Origin: Psychrobacter sp. BI730
GTDB lineage: Bacteria > Pseudomonadota > Gammaproteobacteria > Pseudomonadales > Moraxellaceae
Assembly (NCBI RefSeq): GCF_013414195.1
Contig: NZ_JAATTV010000017.1
Coordinates: forward strand, 1 to 64,000
Length of the DNA: 64,000 nucleotides
Reading direction: 5' to 3'
Each line of letters opens with the position of its first letter. Positions within the stretch are counted from its first letter, which is position 1. The position numbers and the translations under genes are program-made. Shown here in pieces: positions 54,922 through 64,000 of the stretch. The notes below the pieces were generated by a model. It ran no database searches. It saw only the letters and a program-made list of their open reading frames with translations, and was not told where the DNA came from.

Positions 54922-56244
54922 ATGACTACTAGCTCCATGCCCCAGATCAACCCTGAATACGTCCATTGGTTCCGTAACTCTGCACCCTACATTAATACTC
55001 ATCGCGGCAAAACTTTCGTGATTATGTTTGGTGGTGAAGCGGTCAATCATGCGAACTTCAGCACACTTATTCATGATTTTGCCTTGTTGCATAGCTTGGG
55101 CATCAAGCTAGTACTGGTACACGGGGCACGACCGCAAATCGAGAAGAACTTAAAAGACGCTAATATTGAATCGCCGCTACATCAAGACATCCGTATTACG
55201 CCACGTGCAGCGATGCCATCTATCTTACAAGCCGTTGGTGCTATTCGTTTACAGATTGAAGCTCAGCTATCAATGGGACTGGCCAACTCTCCGATGTATG
55301 GTTCTCGTATCGATGCGATATCGGGCAACTTCGTGACAGCGCGCCCATATGGTATCCGTGAAGGTATTGATTACCAAATGACGGGTGAAGTGCGTTCTAT
55401 CGATGTGGAAGCCATCAAAAACAACCTACTTCATGACCATATCGTTGTACTAGGCTCGATGGGCTACTCTGCGACTGGCGAAGTATTTAACTTATTGGCG
55501 GAAGATGTGGCCCTAAGCGCTGCCGTAGCACTAGGTGCTGATAAGCTTATCTTCTTAGGTGAAGAAGCGGGTATCAACGACGACGATCGTTTATTACGTG
55601 AAATGATTCCTAATGAAGTTGATCGCTTCTTACGTGACCGTGATTTAAATTGCGAAATCAATTATTTCTTGAATTGTGCAAGCTTGGCCTGTCGTCAAGG
55701 CGTCCATCGTACGCATATTATCTCGTACGCTAAAAACGGCGCATTACTAGAAGAGCTATTCACACGTGATGGTTCTGGTACGCTGATTAGCCATGATCCT
55801 TATGAAGAGATTCGCCGTGCCAATATCGATGATGTGGTTGGTCTTATTGAGCTGCTGTCACCTCTAGAAGAACAAGGTATCTTGGTCAGCCGGTCACGCG
55901 AGCGCTTGGAGCAAGAGATTGATAATTATAGTGTGATTGAGCGTGATGGTATGATTTTGGGCTGTGCAGCATTGCATACGTTAGACTCAGAGTCCGCGGA
56001 AGTTGCCTGTGTTGCCGTGCGCCCTGAGTACCGTAGTGGTAGCCGCGGTGCAGATTTATTGGCATTTCTAGAGCAGCAAGCACGCAGTCATGGTTTGTAT
56101 AAGCTGTTTGTTTTGACCACTCGTACTGCGCATTGGTTTGTTGAGCAAGGCTTTGCTGAAGTTGACGCCAGCGCTTTACCTGAAGCACGTTTAGAGAAAT
56201 ACCATAATGGCCGTAACTCCAAAGTCTTTCAAAAGAATCTATAG
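54922..56244 (+). CDS. argA: Amino-acid N-acetyltransferase (N-acetylglutamate synthase)
   Basis: First enzyme of arginine synthesis, 440 residues in the classical two-domain form. The N-terminal amino-acid-kinase-like domain (about 1-290) starts PYINTHRGKTFVIMFGGEAV and has KLVLVHGARPQIE and HDHIVVLGSMGYSATGE; the C-terminal GNAT domain (about 295-440) has ACVAVRPEYRSGSRGADLL and VLTTRTAHWFVEQGF. ArgA is normally feedback-inhibited by arginine through the kinase-like domain (family knowledge). It ends at the terminator at 56308. Confidence 0.96.
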   Translation: MTTSSMPQINPEYVHWFRNSAPYINTHRGKTFVIMFGGEAVNHANFSTLIHDFALLHSLGIKLVLVHGARPQIEKNLKDANIESPLHQDIRITPRAAMPSILQAVGAIRLQIEAQLSMGLANSPMYGSRIDAISGNFVTARPYGIREGIDYQMTGEVRSIDVEAIKNNLLHDHIVVLGSMGYSATGEVFNLLAEDVALSAAVALGADKLIFLGEEAGINDDDRLLREMIPNEVDRFLRDRDLNCEINYFLNCASLACRQGVHRTHIISYAKNGALLEELFTRDGSGTLISHDPYEEIRRANIDDVVGLIELLSPLEEQGILVSRSRERLEQEIDNYSVIERDGMILGCAALHTLDSESAEVACVAVRPEYRSGSRGADLLAFLEQQARSHGLYKLFVLTTRTAHWFVEQGFAEVDASALPEARLEKYHNGRNSKVFQKNL

Positions 56245-56307
56245 TTTATTACCAACCTAATATCGGCTTTATAAGCTCGATATCAAGTTGACATAAATAT
56301 TTACCCA

Positions 56308-56343
56308 TAAAAAAGCCTTCACAATTATATGAAGGCTTTTTTG
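56308..56343. terminator. Bidirectional terminator between argA and FKBP gene
   Basis: AAAAAAGCCTTCA pairs perfectly with TGAAGGCTTTTTT across a short loop; the A- and T-runs suit both convergent genes. Confidence 0.92.
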
Positions 56344-56384
56344 TAGGCTAAGTACCTAAATTAAACAATATCTGCTTTAGATAC

Positions 56385-57116
56385 TTATTTTACTTTTAAT
56401 AGCTCAACAGTAAAGATAAGCGTGCTGTTAGGCTCGATACCAGCATTACCCGCTTCGCCATAAGCGATGTCTGATGGGATATAGAACTCGTATTTTCCGC
56501 CTTCTTTCATCAACTGTAAACCTTCAGTCCAGCCAGCGATTACTTGGTTTAGTGGGAACTCGATTGGCTCACCGCGCTCATAAGAGCTATCAAATACCGT
56601 ACCATCAAGCAATTTACCTTCGTAGTTTACTTCAACCACGTCAGTTGCTTTTGGTGATTTACCAGTACCTGCTTTGATAACTTTATACTGTAAACCAGAC
56701 TCTGTTTGCTTCACGCCTTCTTTTTTAGCGTTTTCTGCTAAGAATGCAGTACCAGCGGCTTTATTTTCTGTCGCTTTGGTTTCCATGTCTTTAACGAATT
56801 GCTCTTCTTGCTCTTTTTGATAGTCCATCAATACTTGTTGCATTTGCTCTTGGGTCAATGCTGATTCATTGCCTTCGTAGCCATCACGGAAGCCTTTTTC
56901 AAAAGTATTTAGGTCTAGATCTTTGACAGCGTCTTTATTGCCTTCTGCCATCATGAAACCTAAGCTATAACCTACTTTTTCACTAGCTGAGCTTTGTTCA
57001 GTAATGGAAACGCTTTGAGCGGCTGTTTCTTGATTGCCATTGTTGGTGCTACAGCCTGTTACTAACAACATAGCGCTAGCAAGTGCACTAACGCCTAAAG
57101 TAGTGATTTTTTTCAT
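56385..57116 (-). CDS. FKBP-type peptidyl-prolyl isomerase lipoprotein (FkpA/Mip-like)
   Basis: A 243-residue periplasmic folding factor. The signal peptide ends at a lipobox (LVTGC), so it is probably lipid-anchored, as Mip proteins are. An N-terminal dimerisation domain (SEKVGYSLGFMMAEGN to about 130, largely helical and charged) precedes the FKBP domain with VVEVNYEGKLLDGTVFDSSY, IAGWTEGLQLMKEGGKYEFYIP and the final LIFTVELLKVK. It catalyses proline cis-trans isomerisation. It is monocistronic. Confidence 0.94.
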   Translation of the reverse strand: MKKITTLGVSALASAMLLVTGCSTNNGNQETAAQSVSITEQSSASEKVGYSLGFMMAEGNKDAVKDLDLNTFEKGFRDGYEGNESALTQEQMQQVLMDYQKEQEEQFVKDMETKATENKAAGTAFLAENAKKEGVKQTESGLQYKVIKAGTGKSPKATDVVEVNYEGKLLDGTVFDSSYERGEPIEFPLNQVIAGWTEGLQLMKEGGKYEFYIPSDIAYGEAGNAGIEPNSTLIFTVELLKVK

Positions 57117-57572
57117 AAAGTACTCTCTAATTGTAAGAATAGTGGCGAGATGTCACATTCCTCTATAATAACAAATCTTAGTTTTGGGAACCACGCTTTG
57201 CACGAAATTATCGGGTCAATGTATAGTCTATGTTAATATCTTCTATCATAATAACAAGTTATCACACAAATATAGTAACAGGTAAAGCTTTCTGTCTTTA
57301 AATCCATCAATACATCAGCTAAGCTGAATTAGTGAAGGAGATAAGTAACCGAGCGTTAATTTTTATCAAAAATAAGCAAATATCGATAGCGAAGTCACTG
57401 TAATATAAATAAGAGATACTGCTGATAATAATTTATGCTCAAAAACGATAATATCTCTATATAACTGATTCTAAAAATACTATTTATGACAACCATCTGT
57501 ATGTCTTGCTCACTAATCGCTGTATGAACATTGTTTTTGGCGAGTTATATAAGATGCTTCAAGGAGGATAAG
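57117..57572. other. Spacer upstream of CmpX-like gene
   Basis: About 456 nt of AT-rich sequence holding the divergent promoters of the FKBP gene and the CmpX-like gene. No clear promoter, operator or gene is seen. Confidence 0.5.
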
Positions 57573-59237
57573 ATGAACCCAATGTACACATCTTTTAACG
57601 GCTATCTCGGTGGACCTATCGGTTCCATCATTGGTGCTATTTTGATATTCGTTATTGGTTGGCTAGTAGCCCTTGGTATCGCAGCACTGGTACGCGGCGT
57701 ACTCTCTAAAGTTAATCTCAATCAACGTATGAACTCTTCAACTGGTAAGACCTACGACCTTGAAGGTATCATCTCCAAAATTGTTTTCTGGTTTATTTTC
57801 ATCATTGCTATCTCAGGCGCACTTAGCCAATTAAACTTAAACTCTATCTCAGCACCATTCGCAAATATGGTTAATCAAGTATTGGCATTTATCCCTAATC
57901 TTATCGGCGCTATCGCACTTGGTGTGATCGGTTGGGTCGTGGCTACTGTTGCACGCACAGCGATCAACGCTGCACTCGCAAAAACCTCTATGGATGAGCG
58001 TTTAAGTGCACAAGCTGGTGTAAAACCAATGAGCAGTACGATTGCTGATATGGTTTACTGGTTCATCTTATTGGTTGTGTTGACCATGGTACTTGGTCAA
58101 TTAGAGCTTGACGGTTTGTTTGCACCATTAACTAATATGGTTGACAAAATCTTTAGCTTTATCCCTAATATCTTGATTGCTGGTGTAGTCTTCGTCGTTG
58201 GTTATATCATTGCCAAAGTCGTACGCGGCATCGTAACCAATCTTGTTTCTACTTTTAATGTACAAGAATTGGCGTCAAAAGCAGGTTTAAGTGAGCAAAA
58301 CAGCTTACCTAACATTGCAGGCTCTCTAGCATTTCTTGTGGTTATCATTCCAACTATTATTGCTGCTTTAAATGCATTAAAAATCGAAGTGATTGCTCGT
58401 CCTGCGACCAATATGCTTAACAAAATCATGGAAGCCTTGCCAAACATCTTTATGGCAGTCGCTATCCTAGTAGTAACTTTCTATGTTGTACGTATGGTTG
58501 CCAACATCATCAAAGGTCTGATTGAAAACACTCAAATCAATCAATTACCTGCGAAAGTTGGTCTACAAGAAACCATGGGCGATAAGAAAATCTCTGACCT
58601 AGTTGGTTATGCGATTATATTCTTCGCTATGCTATTTGCTGCTATTGCAGCTGCTGACTTGTTAGGTTTCGAGCCTATCTCAGCTATTATCACGATGTTC
58701 ATCGCATTCGGTGCAAACATCATCCTAGGCGCAATTATCCTGTTTATTGGATTCTGGCTTGCCAATATTATTGCAGGTGTGGTTGAACGTTCTGAGCAAG
58801 GTTCACAATTCCTAGCAAACATCGTACGTGTATTGATCATGGGCCTAGTATTAGCAATGGGTCTGAAAGCGATGGGTATTGCCGATTCAATCGTTAACTT
58901 AGCATTTGGTTTAACACTAGGTGCGGTAGCCGTTGCCTTTGCTCTATCATTTGGTCTTGGTGGTCAAGAAGCTGCAGCTCGCTTCCTACGTAAAATGCAG
59001 GATAAGATGGATCATGAACGCACTGAAGCGAAAGCAAAATCTGCGCTACAGCCAAGTTCATCAACTCAAGAAAAAGTTGCTGATTCAGTTCGTGAAAACA
59101 CGCCATCTGCTGCTAGCACACCTACCACTGATTTACGTACCGATGTAGTTGATACACCACGTGTTGATACTAATGACATCTACAACAGTGATGACGTACT
59201 TCCTGGTAGCGGTCTTAATGACGATATCAATAAATAA
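57573..59237 (+). CDS. CmpX-like mechanosensitive-type membrane protein with five TM repeats
   Basis: An inner-membrane protein of 554 residues. The ATG at 57573 follows a perfect AAGGAGG; an upstream start at 57531 would add 14 unneeded residues. It contains five copies of the conserved TM-helix repeat of about 45 residues (about 12-55, 95-145, 185-235, 275-330, 368-410), each of the form IPNxxxxxxxxxxGxxxxxxxRxxxxxxL. The region at 445-475 (GLTLGAVAVAFALSFGLGG) resembles the MscS pore helix. The C-terminal 75 residues are hydrophilic and Asp/Ser-rich. Pseudomonas CmpX, a relative, affects cell-envelope stress and c-di-GMP-linked traits. A channel role is plausible but unproven. Confidence 0.85.
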   Translation: MNPMYTSFNGYLGGPIGSIIGAILIFVIGWLVALGIAALVRGVLSKVNLNQRMNSSTGKTYDLEGIISKIVFWFIFIIAISGALSQLNLNSISAPFANMVNQVLAFIPNLIGAIALGVIGWVVATVARTAINAALAKTSMDERLSAQAGVKPMSSTIADMVYWFILLVVLTMVLGQLELDGLFAPLTNMVDKIFSFIPNILIAGVVFVVGYIIAKVVRGIVTNLVSTFNVQELASKAGLSEQNSLPNIAGSLAFLVVIIPTIIAALNALKIEVIARPATNMLNKIMEALPNIFMAVAILVVTFYVVRMVANIIKGLIENTQINQLPAKVGLQETMGDKKISDLVGYAIIFFAMLFAAIAAADLLGFEPISAIITMFIAFGANIILGAIILFIGFWLANIIAGVVERSEQGSQFLANIVRVLIMGLVLAMGLKAMGIADSIVNLAFGLTLGAVAVAFALSFGLGGQEAAARFLRKMQDKMDHERTEAKAKSALQPSSSTQEKVADSVRENTPSAASTPTTDLRTDVVDTPRVDTNDIYNSDDVLPGSGLNDDINK

Positions 59238-59265
59238 GTATTTTTGATTGTTTAGTTTAGATACG

Positions 59266-59293
59266 AAAAAGACAGCCTAGGCTGTCTTTTTTT
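59266..59293. terminator. Terminator after CmpX-like gene
   Basis: GACAGC (59271-59276) and GCTGTC (59281-59286) enclose CTAG, flanked by an A-run and a T-run. It is bidirectional and also serves the convergent 483-residue protein gene. Confidence 0.9.
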
Positions 59294-59380
59294 ATGTCAG
59301 TAAATATATTAATAAATCTATGGTTATTTTTATCGAAGCTCTTAGTATAGAATGTCATTCAAACAATTTCACGCTACAAT

Positions 59381-60832
59381 CTACTGCTTATCTTTTCGCG
59401 TTGGAATCGTTAAGCTCATCTGTACTTGAGGTAAGTTTTCTTTTTGCGCCTTCGCAGGTTTACCACCTTCCACGCTACTAGCAGGTGGCGTATTTTGCTT
59501 ATCTAATTCTTGTTGTTTTAGCTTTTGCATTTGCTTAGTGAGTTGGCGCTCCCTTTGAGTCATCGCATCAACTGGCTGAATCCACAAATCAATATCGAAA
59601 AAATTCTCATTATTCTCAGTGATAAAGTCGATACCAAGCACGACTATATGATGTAGCTCAATAATTGGCAAACGTGTGGCAACGTCCTGTGCGATCTTTG
59701 CTAGCTTTGGTTGGACAGCGGCTTTGCTATTAGGCCCTTTAGACTCGTGACCATAAAACACCAGTACATAATGTCGTCCCAAACTCTCATAAGAATGTTG
59801 ATGTACGACATAGCCATCTTTTTGCAGTGTTGCGCTTTGTTTAGGGTGTCTATATAGCGTACGGATAAGCTCGTGACGAGAAAATAAAGACTCATCTAGC
59901 AGTTGTTGTTGCCAGTGAGCGAGTGGTATTTCTGTCTGTTCGTCACTGTTAGTTACGTGCTTTTTACCATACGTATCTATCATCTGCATACTTAGCTGAG
60001 ACCATATCGTGGCTGCTTGTATCATATGCTTATGGTACATCTGAGCAGTTGAACTTTGGTTCTTGTAAGCGAGCGTGATGGCTACCAGTGCTGAGTTAGG
60101 TTCATCTTGTACTTCATTTTTGATGAGCGCATTATCTACTACAATAGCAGGGGCAAACAGGTCTGGACTTTGCAAAAAGTGCTCAACCAAAGCGTCTTCT
60201 GACTCGAAACTTGGAATATGATTTACAGCCGACTGTTGAAGCTGTTCTAAATGATAAGCTAAGAAACGCCACAACTCACATGGGGTCCGTACTGCTGCTG
60301 CTATCGAGTACCAATCATCCCAGCTAAATACTTGTAGCTGCTGCATGCTTTCGCTCATGTCGACAACTAAATCTTCTAAAAAGTAACGAACCCCAAAATT
60401 ATGCTTAAGTCGCTGTAGAGCACTGTTTGAATTATTTGCACTGTCACCGTTATCATCTTGATTAAAATTGCTACTTCCTCCAACAAGCTGAATGTCAAAA
60501 ATCATGGCTTCATAACCAGCTAAGGCATTTTCTTCATTTTGAGACGATAATGACTTGTACCACGTAAGTGCTGACTTTACCGCAGTCATACGTACAGCCT
60601 CAATATCAACCGACTCTGTATCATAAGGTAAATACAGTGTCAGCTCCAACAACTGTAGCTTGCCAAGTGGCAACTGATATTGATAGTGACGAGCGATATA
60701 CTGAGCATTGTATTCATGCTCAATCGTATGCATGCCTGCTAAAGTCACTGCCATAGCGTCTGCTTGTAAATAACTGACTAGCTCGGTCGTCAGGTAGCCC
60801 CAGTCGGGCATAGTAGTAATCGAATGGGACAC
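59381..60832 (-). CDS. Hypothetical protein, 483 residues
   Basis: I do not recognise this family. The likely start is the GTG at 60832, 9 nt after AGAAGG; a TTG at 60841 touches the ribosome-binding site and is less likely. It lacks a signal peptide and membrane segments, so it is probably cytoplasmic. It is rich in aromatic, His and Gln residues, with many scattered helices, an acidic Asn/Ser-rich loop near 130-145, and a basic C-terminal coiled-coil-like stretch (REROLTKQ-type, residues about 425-445) ending in a Lys-rich tail (TIPTRKDKQ). No catalytic motif is obvious. It is monocistronic and has no informative neighbours. Confidence 0.7.
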   Translation of the reverse strand: MSHSITTMPDWGYLTTELVSYLQADAMAVTLAGMHTIEHEYNAQYIARHYQYQLPLGKLQLLELTLYLPYDTESVDIEAVRMTAVKSALTWYKSLSSQNEENALAGYEAMIFDIQLVGGSSNFNQDDNGDSANNSNSALQRLKHNFGVRYFLEDLVVDMSESMQQLQVFSWDDWYSIAAAVRTPCELWRFLAYHLEQLQQSAVNHIPSFESEDALVEHFLQSPDLFAPAIVVDNALIKNEVQDEPNSALVAITLAYKNQSSTAQMYHKHMIQAATIWSQLSMQMIDTYGKKHVTNSDEQTEIPLAHWQQQLLDESLFSRHELIRTLYRHPKQSATLQKDGYVVHQHSYESLGRHYVLVFYGHESKGPNSKAAVQPKLAKIAQDVATRLPIIELHHIVVLGIDFITENNENFFDIDLWIQPVDAMTQRERQLTKQMQKLKQQELDKQNTPPASSVEGGKPAKAQKENLPQVQMSLTIPTRKDKQ

Positions 60833-61130
60833 AAGTTCCAACCTTCTATTATTTTATGGTGAATATCGCACATGTCAGCTCGTAATAATAACAACATGAT
60901 TGTCACGTATTACAAATATCTGAATGATGCAAAATTATGCTACATAAGCACTATCAGAGACAGTCGCTTTCAAAGCGATCACTTGTTATGATGATAACAA
61001 AGCAGTATTGCTTGCGTGCAAGTTTATGGATGACAAACTGTACTTAGTTGTATTTATCGAAACCGTAGTCATTGAAATTTTAATCATCGAATTTTTAATG
61101 ACTATTATATAATAATAAGGATTAAACATT

Positions 61131-61913
61131 ATGAAGCGTTTTAAAGAAAAGACCGTCGTTGTAACGGGTGCAGGCTCTGGTATTGGCCGTGCAACTGCTA
61201 TTCGCTTTGCCGAGGAAGGCGCTAGTGTGGTTTTAGTAGGACGTACGGCAGCAACACTAGAAGAAACTGCAAAAGAGTTGCCGCAAGATCGTACCTGGAT
61301 TCATACCGATAATTATCTCATTATTACATGCGATATCAGTGTCCAAAGCCAAGTACAAGAGATGGTTGAACGTGCTATCGACAAATTCGGTAAGATTGAT
61401 ATCTTGGTCAACAATGCTGGCAAAGCAACCCAAGGTAAAATCACGGAATTGTCTGCCGATGATTGGCGCTCTGCTATCGATGTGAATCTAAACGGGACTT
61501 TTTACGTCTCTCAAGCTGCTATGCCTCATTTGATTGCATCAAAGGGTAATATCGTCAATATCTCATCGCTTTCAGGCGTGGGTGGTGACTGGAATATGGC
61601 TGCTTACAATGCTGCTAAAGCAGGTGTGACTAATTTAACCCGTACATTGGCATTAGATCATGGTTCGGATGGTGTTCGTGTTAATGCGGTTAATCCAAGT
61701 GTCACCAAAACCGATATGACTACGGCTATCCAAGACAATGAGTCTAAAACGGATAAGTTCTTAGCTCGCTGTCCGCTTGGACGTTTGGCAGCTCCAGAGG
61801 ATATCGCCGCCGCCATTACCTTCCTAGCGAGCGATGACGCCTCTATGATTACTGGTGTAAACCTACCTGTCGATGGCGGTGTTAGTGCCTCTAATGGACA
61901 GCCACAGTTCTAA
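61131..61913 (+). CDS. Short-chain dehydrogenase/reductase
   Basis: Classical SDR of 260 residues. The NAD(P)-binding motif is TGAGSGIG near the N-terminus, the structural NNAG motif follows, and the active site has Ser in NISSLSG with YNAAK (Tyr and Lys). The C-terminal VDGGVSASNG is typical of the family. A short insert (DRTWIHTDNYLIIT) follows the second strand. The substrate cannot be predicted. It has no operon partner and ends at the terminator at 61947. Confidence 0.9.
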   Translation: MKRFKEKTVVVTGAGSGIGRATAIRFAEEGASVVLVGRTAATLEETAKELPQDRTWIHTDNYLIITCDISVQSQVQEMVERAIDKFGKIDILVNNAGKATQGKITELSADDWRSAIDVNLNGTFYVSQAAMPHLIASKGNIVNISSLSGVGGDWNMAAYNAAKAGVTNLTRTLALDHGSDGVRVNAVNPSVTKTDMTTAIQDNESKTDKFLARCPLGRLAAPEDIAAAITFLASDDASMITGVNLPVDGGVSASNGQPQF

Positions 61914-61946
61914 ATTGTTAAGCTGATAGGTATCTAAATATTACTC

Positions 61947-61985
61947 AAAAAAAGCCTCTGATATGATGATATCAGGGGCTTTTTC
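61947..61985 (+). terminator. Terminator of SDR gene
   Basis: AGCCTCTGATAT and ATATCAGGGGCT form a 12-bp stem with one T-G pair and a 4-nt loop, preceded by an A-run and followed by a T-run. Confidence 0.9.
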
Positions 61986-62092
61986 AATATAAATTATTAG
62001 AACTTAGTTGTAGACAGCTCTGAGTTTTCGTACCTGTCATACAACCAGTGATTTTAACTTAACTAATTGAACTAATATTTATACCATTTAAC

Positions 62093-62827
62093 TTATTCAG
62101 CTGCATTATTGATGTCTTGTAGTGGCTGTGACAAGCGCTCAAGGTGTCTTGGTAGCACCCCTTTATATTGAGAATATATTTTTGGCAAATCTGCTTCGAT
62201 ATCACCTGTAGGATAAACTAACGACATAAACCGTATTTCTTTAGTATTGTAGTCCATCGCTACTGGCAAAATCGGTACACCAGCACCCACCGCTAAATAA
62301 TAAAAACCTGTCTTCCACGACTCAGTATATTGCCGTGTACCCTCTGGCGATAACCCCAAAAATAATGGTTCACCAGTTTTGAACTTATCTATACTGGCTT
62401 GCAGCACAGAGCCTTTATTACCACGATCGATAGGAATAACCCCTATCCAATTTAATAATTGCGCAAACACAGGCACTTTAAATAGTGTGTGCTTGCCCAT
62501 AATGCTGATTTTGATATCTAATGCAAACAGACTTGGAATCGCATAAATACCATCCACATTAGAAGTATGGGGCAGAGCAAGCACTACAGCTTGTGAGATA
62601 TTTGGAATCTCGCCTACCGTACGCCAACCTGACGCCTTTAACAGCGCGGATGCAATAACAGGCGCAAATTTGTTGCCACGCTTTGGAACCTTGTCTCCCA
62701 AATGCTTTTTGCTAAGTTTTGGGAGTACTTTGGAACGCGCAGGTTTAGAAACAACAGACTTAGAACGGTTAAAAATCTTCGGTATCATGACAGCACAATA
62801 TAATGAAAGGTACTGACATAATACCAT
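62093..62827 (-). CDS. 1-acyl-sn-glycerol-3-phosphate acyltransferase-family protein
   Basis: A 244-residue PlsC-type acyltransferase that transfers an acyl chain to a lysophospholipid or related acceptor at the inner membrane. Catalytic HX4D is HTSNVD (in LALPHTSNVDGIYA), and the acceptor-binding motif is SPEGTRQ; IGVIPIDRGNKG lies between. The N-terminal stretch is basic. The ATG at 62827 follows AAAGG at short spacing; the one at 62788 would remove 13 residues and cannot be excluded. The exact acceptor is unknown. It is downstream of parE in the same direction, with 126 nt between. Confidence 0.88.
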   Translation of the reverse strand: MVLCQYLSLYCAVMIPKIFNRSKSVVSKPARSKVLPKLSKKHLGDKVPKRGNKFAPVIASALLKASGWRTVGEIPNISQAVVLALPHTSNVDGIYAIPSLFALDIKISIMGKHTLFKVPVFAQLLNWIGVIPIDRGNKGSVLQASIDKFKTGEPLFLGLSPEGTRQYTESWKTGFYYLAVGAGVPILPVAMDYNTKEIRFMSLVYPTGDIEADLPKIYSQYKGVLPRHLERLSQPLQDINNAAE

Positions 62828-62953
62828 TAAGCCTTTGTGGCTAGGCTGAATTTTGCGTGCTTTTATTATGCGATAGATCGTTCAGCCATAAATATAAGTA
62901 ATGGCCTGTTACGATACTCTGTACCCATATTTCTTTAGATTCATTGCTAATTC

Positions 62954-64000
62954 TTAAGAAATATCGGCCAAATCACCTTTGCTCTCAAGCCACGACTTGC
63001 GATCAGAGGCACGTTTCTTAGCCAGTAGCATATCCATTACGCTATTGGTTAGTACCATGTCATCCATATCTAACTGTACTAGGCGGCGTGTATCACGGCT
63101 CATCGTCGTCTCACGTAGTTGCTCAGCACTCATTTCACCAAGTCCTTTAAAGCGTGTAATCTGGGCTTTTTTATTACCCGGTACGTTAGCCAAGATATGT
63201 GCAAGCTCCGGCTCATCCAATGCATAATGAACTTCTTTACCCACATCAACTCGGTACAATGGCGGCATGGCCACAAATAAATGACCCGCATCCACTAGTG
63301 CAGGGAAATGCTTTACGAACAGCGCGCAGATCAATGTCGCGATATGCAGTCCATCAGAGTCAGCATCCGCTAAGATACATATCTTGTCGTAACGTAGCTC
63401 GGACAAATCATCAGAGGCAGGATCGACACCGATAGCTATGGCAATATCATGAATCTCTTGACTTGATAGTACTGTATCTGATGAGACTTCCCACGTATTT
63501 AGGATTTTACCGCGCAGAGGTAATATCGCCTGATAATGACGATCTCTTGCTTGCTTAGCACTACCACCCGCAGAGTCACCCTCTACTAAGAATAACTCAG
63601 CGCCATCACGTAAATCACCACGGCAGTCTGCCAATTTACCAGGCAATGCGGGCCCTTGAGTAATCTTTTTACGAGCGACTTTTTTGGCAGATTTCAGACG
63701 ACGACCTGCTTTATTGATCGCCAATTCAGCGATTTGCGTACCCATGTCCGCATGCTGGTTTAACCATAGGCTAAAGGCATCTTTTGCCAATGTCTGTACA
63801 GCGCCCGCCGCTTCACGGCTAGATAAACGCTCTTTGGTCTGTCCAGAAAACTGCGGCTCAGAAAACTTCAGAGACAGGATATAGTTCACCCCATCCCAGA
63901 CGTCTTCCGCGGTTAGTTTCACACTACGTGGTAGCAAATTATGAATATCACAGAACTCACGCAGAGCTTCTAAGATACCCGTGCGTAGTCCGTTGACGTG
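62954..64000 (-). CDS. parE: DNA topoisomerase IV subunit B, 3' part
   Basis: The C-terminal 348 codons of a gene that continues past the right edge; the open frame runs unbroken to 64000. The segment starts HVNGLRTGILEALREFCDIHNLLPRSVKLT, typical of ParE after the ATPase domain, and contains QFSGQTKERLSSRE, the TOPRIM motif LFLVEGDSAGGSAKQARDR, DADSDGLHIATL and the C-terminal RFKGLGEMSAEQL. Ending NSVMDMLLAKKRASDRKSWLESKG is characteristic of ParE rather than GyrB. With ParC it decatenates chromosomes. Only part of the gene is seen. Confidence 0.95.
   Translation of the reverse strand, partial: HVNGLRTGILEALREFCDIHNLLPRSVKLTAEDVWDGVNYILSLKFSEPQFSGQTKERLSSREAAGAVQTLAKDAFSLWLNQHADMGTQIAELAINKAGRRLKSAKKVARKKITQGPALPGKLADCRGDLRDGAELFLVEGDSAGGSAKQARDRHYQAILPLRGKILNTWEVSSDTVLSSQEIHDIAIAIGVDPASDDLSELRYDKICILADADSDGLHIATLICALFVKHFPALVDAGHLFVAMPPLYRVDVGKEVHYALDEPELAHILANVPGNKKAQITRFKGLGEMSAEQLRETTMSRDTRRLVQLDMDDMVLTNSVMDMLLAKKRASDRKSWLESKGDLADIS

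Noticed and set aside
1..64000. CRISPR arrays, prophage, insertion sequences or a defence system
   Set aside because: No regular spaced repeats, transposase, integrase or defence-type genes were seen on reading both strands.

Overview
The window looks like ordinary chromosome from a gamma-proteobacterium of the family Moraxellaceae, most likely Psychrobacter. This rests on gene content and order (a dcw cluster without mraZ, ribH-nusB-thiL-pgpA, glmU-glmS), a moderately AT-rich base composition and the protein sequences. It was not tested by a database search. I see no phage, insertion sequence, CRISPR array, integrase or rRNA operon.

Layout. 1-8200: a siderophore-iron uptake locus read leftward: an AraC/PchR-type regulator, two FecCD permeases, an ATPase and a lipoprotein binding protein (start/stop overlaps of 4 nt), then a TonB-dependent receptor. 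A small cupin gene diverges from the regulator. Candidate Fur boxes lie before the receptor and between regulator and cupin. The binding protein keeps the His/Tyr pair and two Arg positions known from CeuE/VctP catecholate binders. 8200-10800: gene-poor, with one lipoprotein and a His/Lys-rich secreted protein. 10800-20600: rlmA, then the cell-wall/division cluster read leftward as rsmH, ftsL, ftsI, murE, murF, mraY. 20760-24000: gltX, two small hypothetical genes, and tRNA-Ala(GGC) and tRNA-Glu(UUC) with a strong promoter and terminator. 24200-33900: a LysE/RhtB exporter, acnA, a DUF3025 protein, a YdjM-like membrane protein, a YchJ protein, a lipoprotein, a YafJ-type amidotransferase, a DUF2007 protein and thrB. 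34000-41900: hisF, ribH, nusB, thiL, pgpA, glmU and glmS, all rightward. glmS and glmU make UDP-GlcNAc, which feeds the Mur pathway encoded at 12-16 kb. 42100-49700: a zinc alcohol dehydrogenase, a DMT transporter with an AraC regulator, and a two-gene RND efflux system. 50100-64000: recG, a patatin-like lipoprotein, a secreted protein, argA, an FKBP-type isomerase, a CmpX-like channel protein, an unrecognised 483-residue protein, an SDR, an acyltransferase and the 3' part of parE.

Most of the window is housekeeping. I did not find a convincing undescribed system. What stands out is lineage-type elaboration of core proteins (long tails or inserts in FtsI, MurE, NusB, RecG, ThrB and AcnA), palindromes in the iron locus, a 15-nt tandem repeat in the His/Lys-rich gene, five repeats in the CmpX-like protein, and a hairpin over the ribosome-binding site of the gene entering from the left edge.
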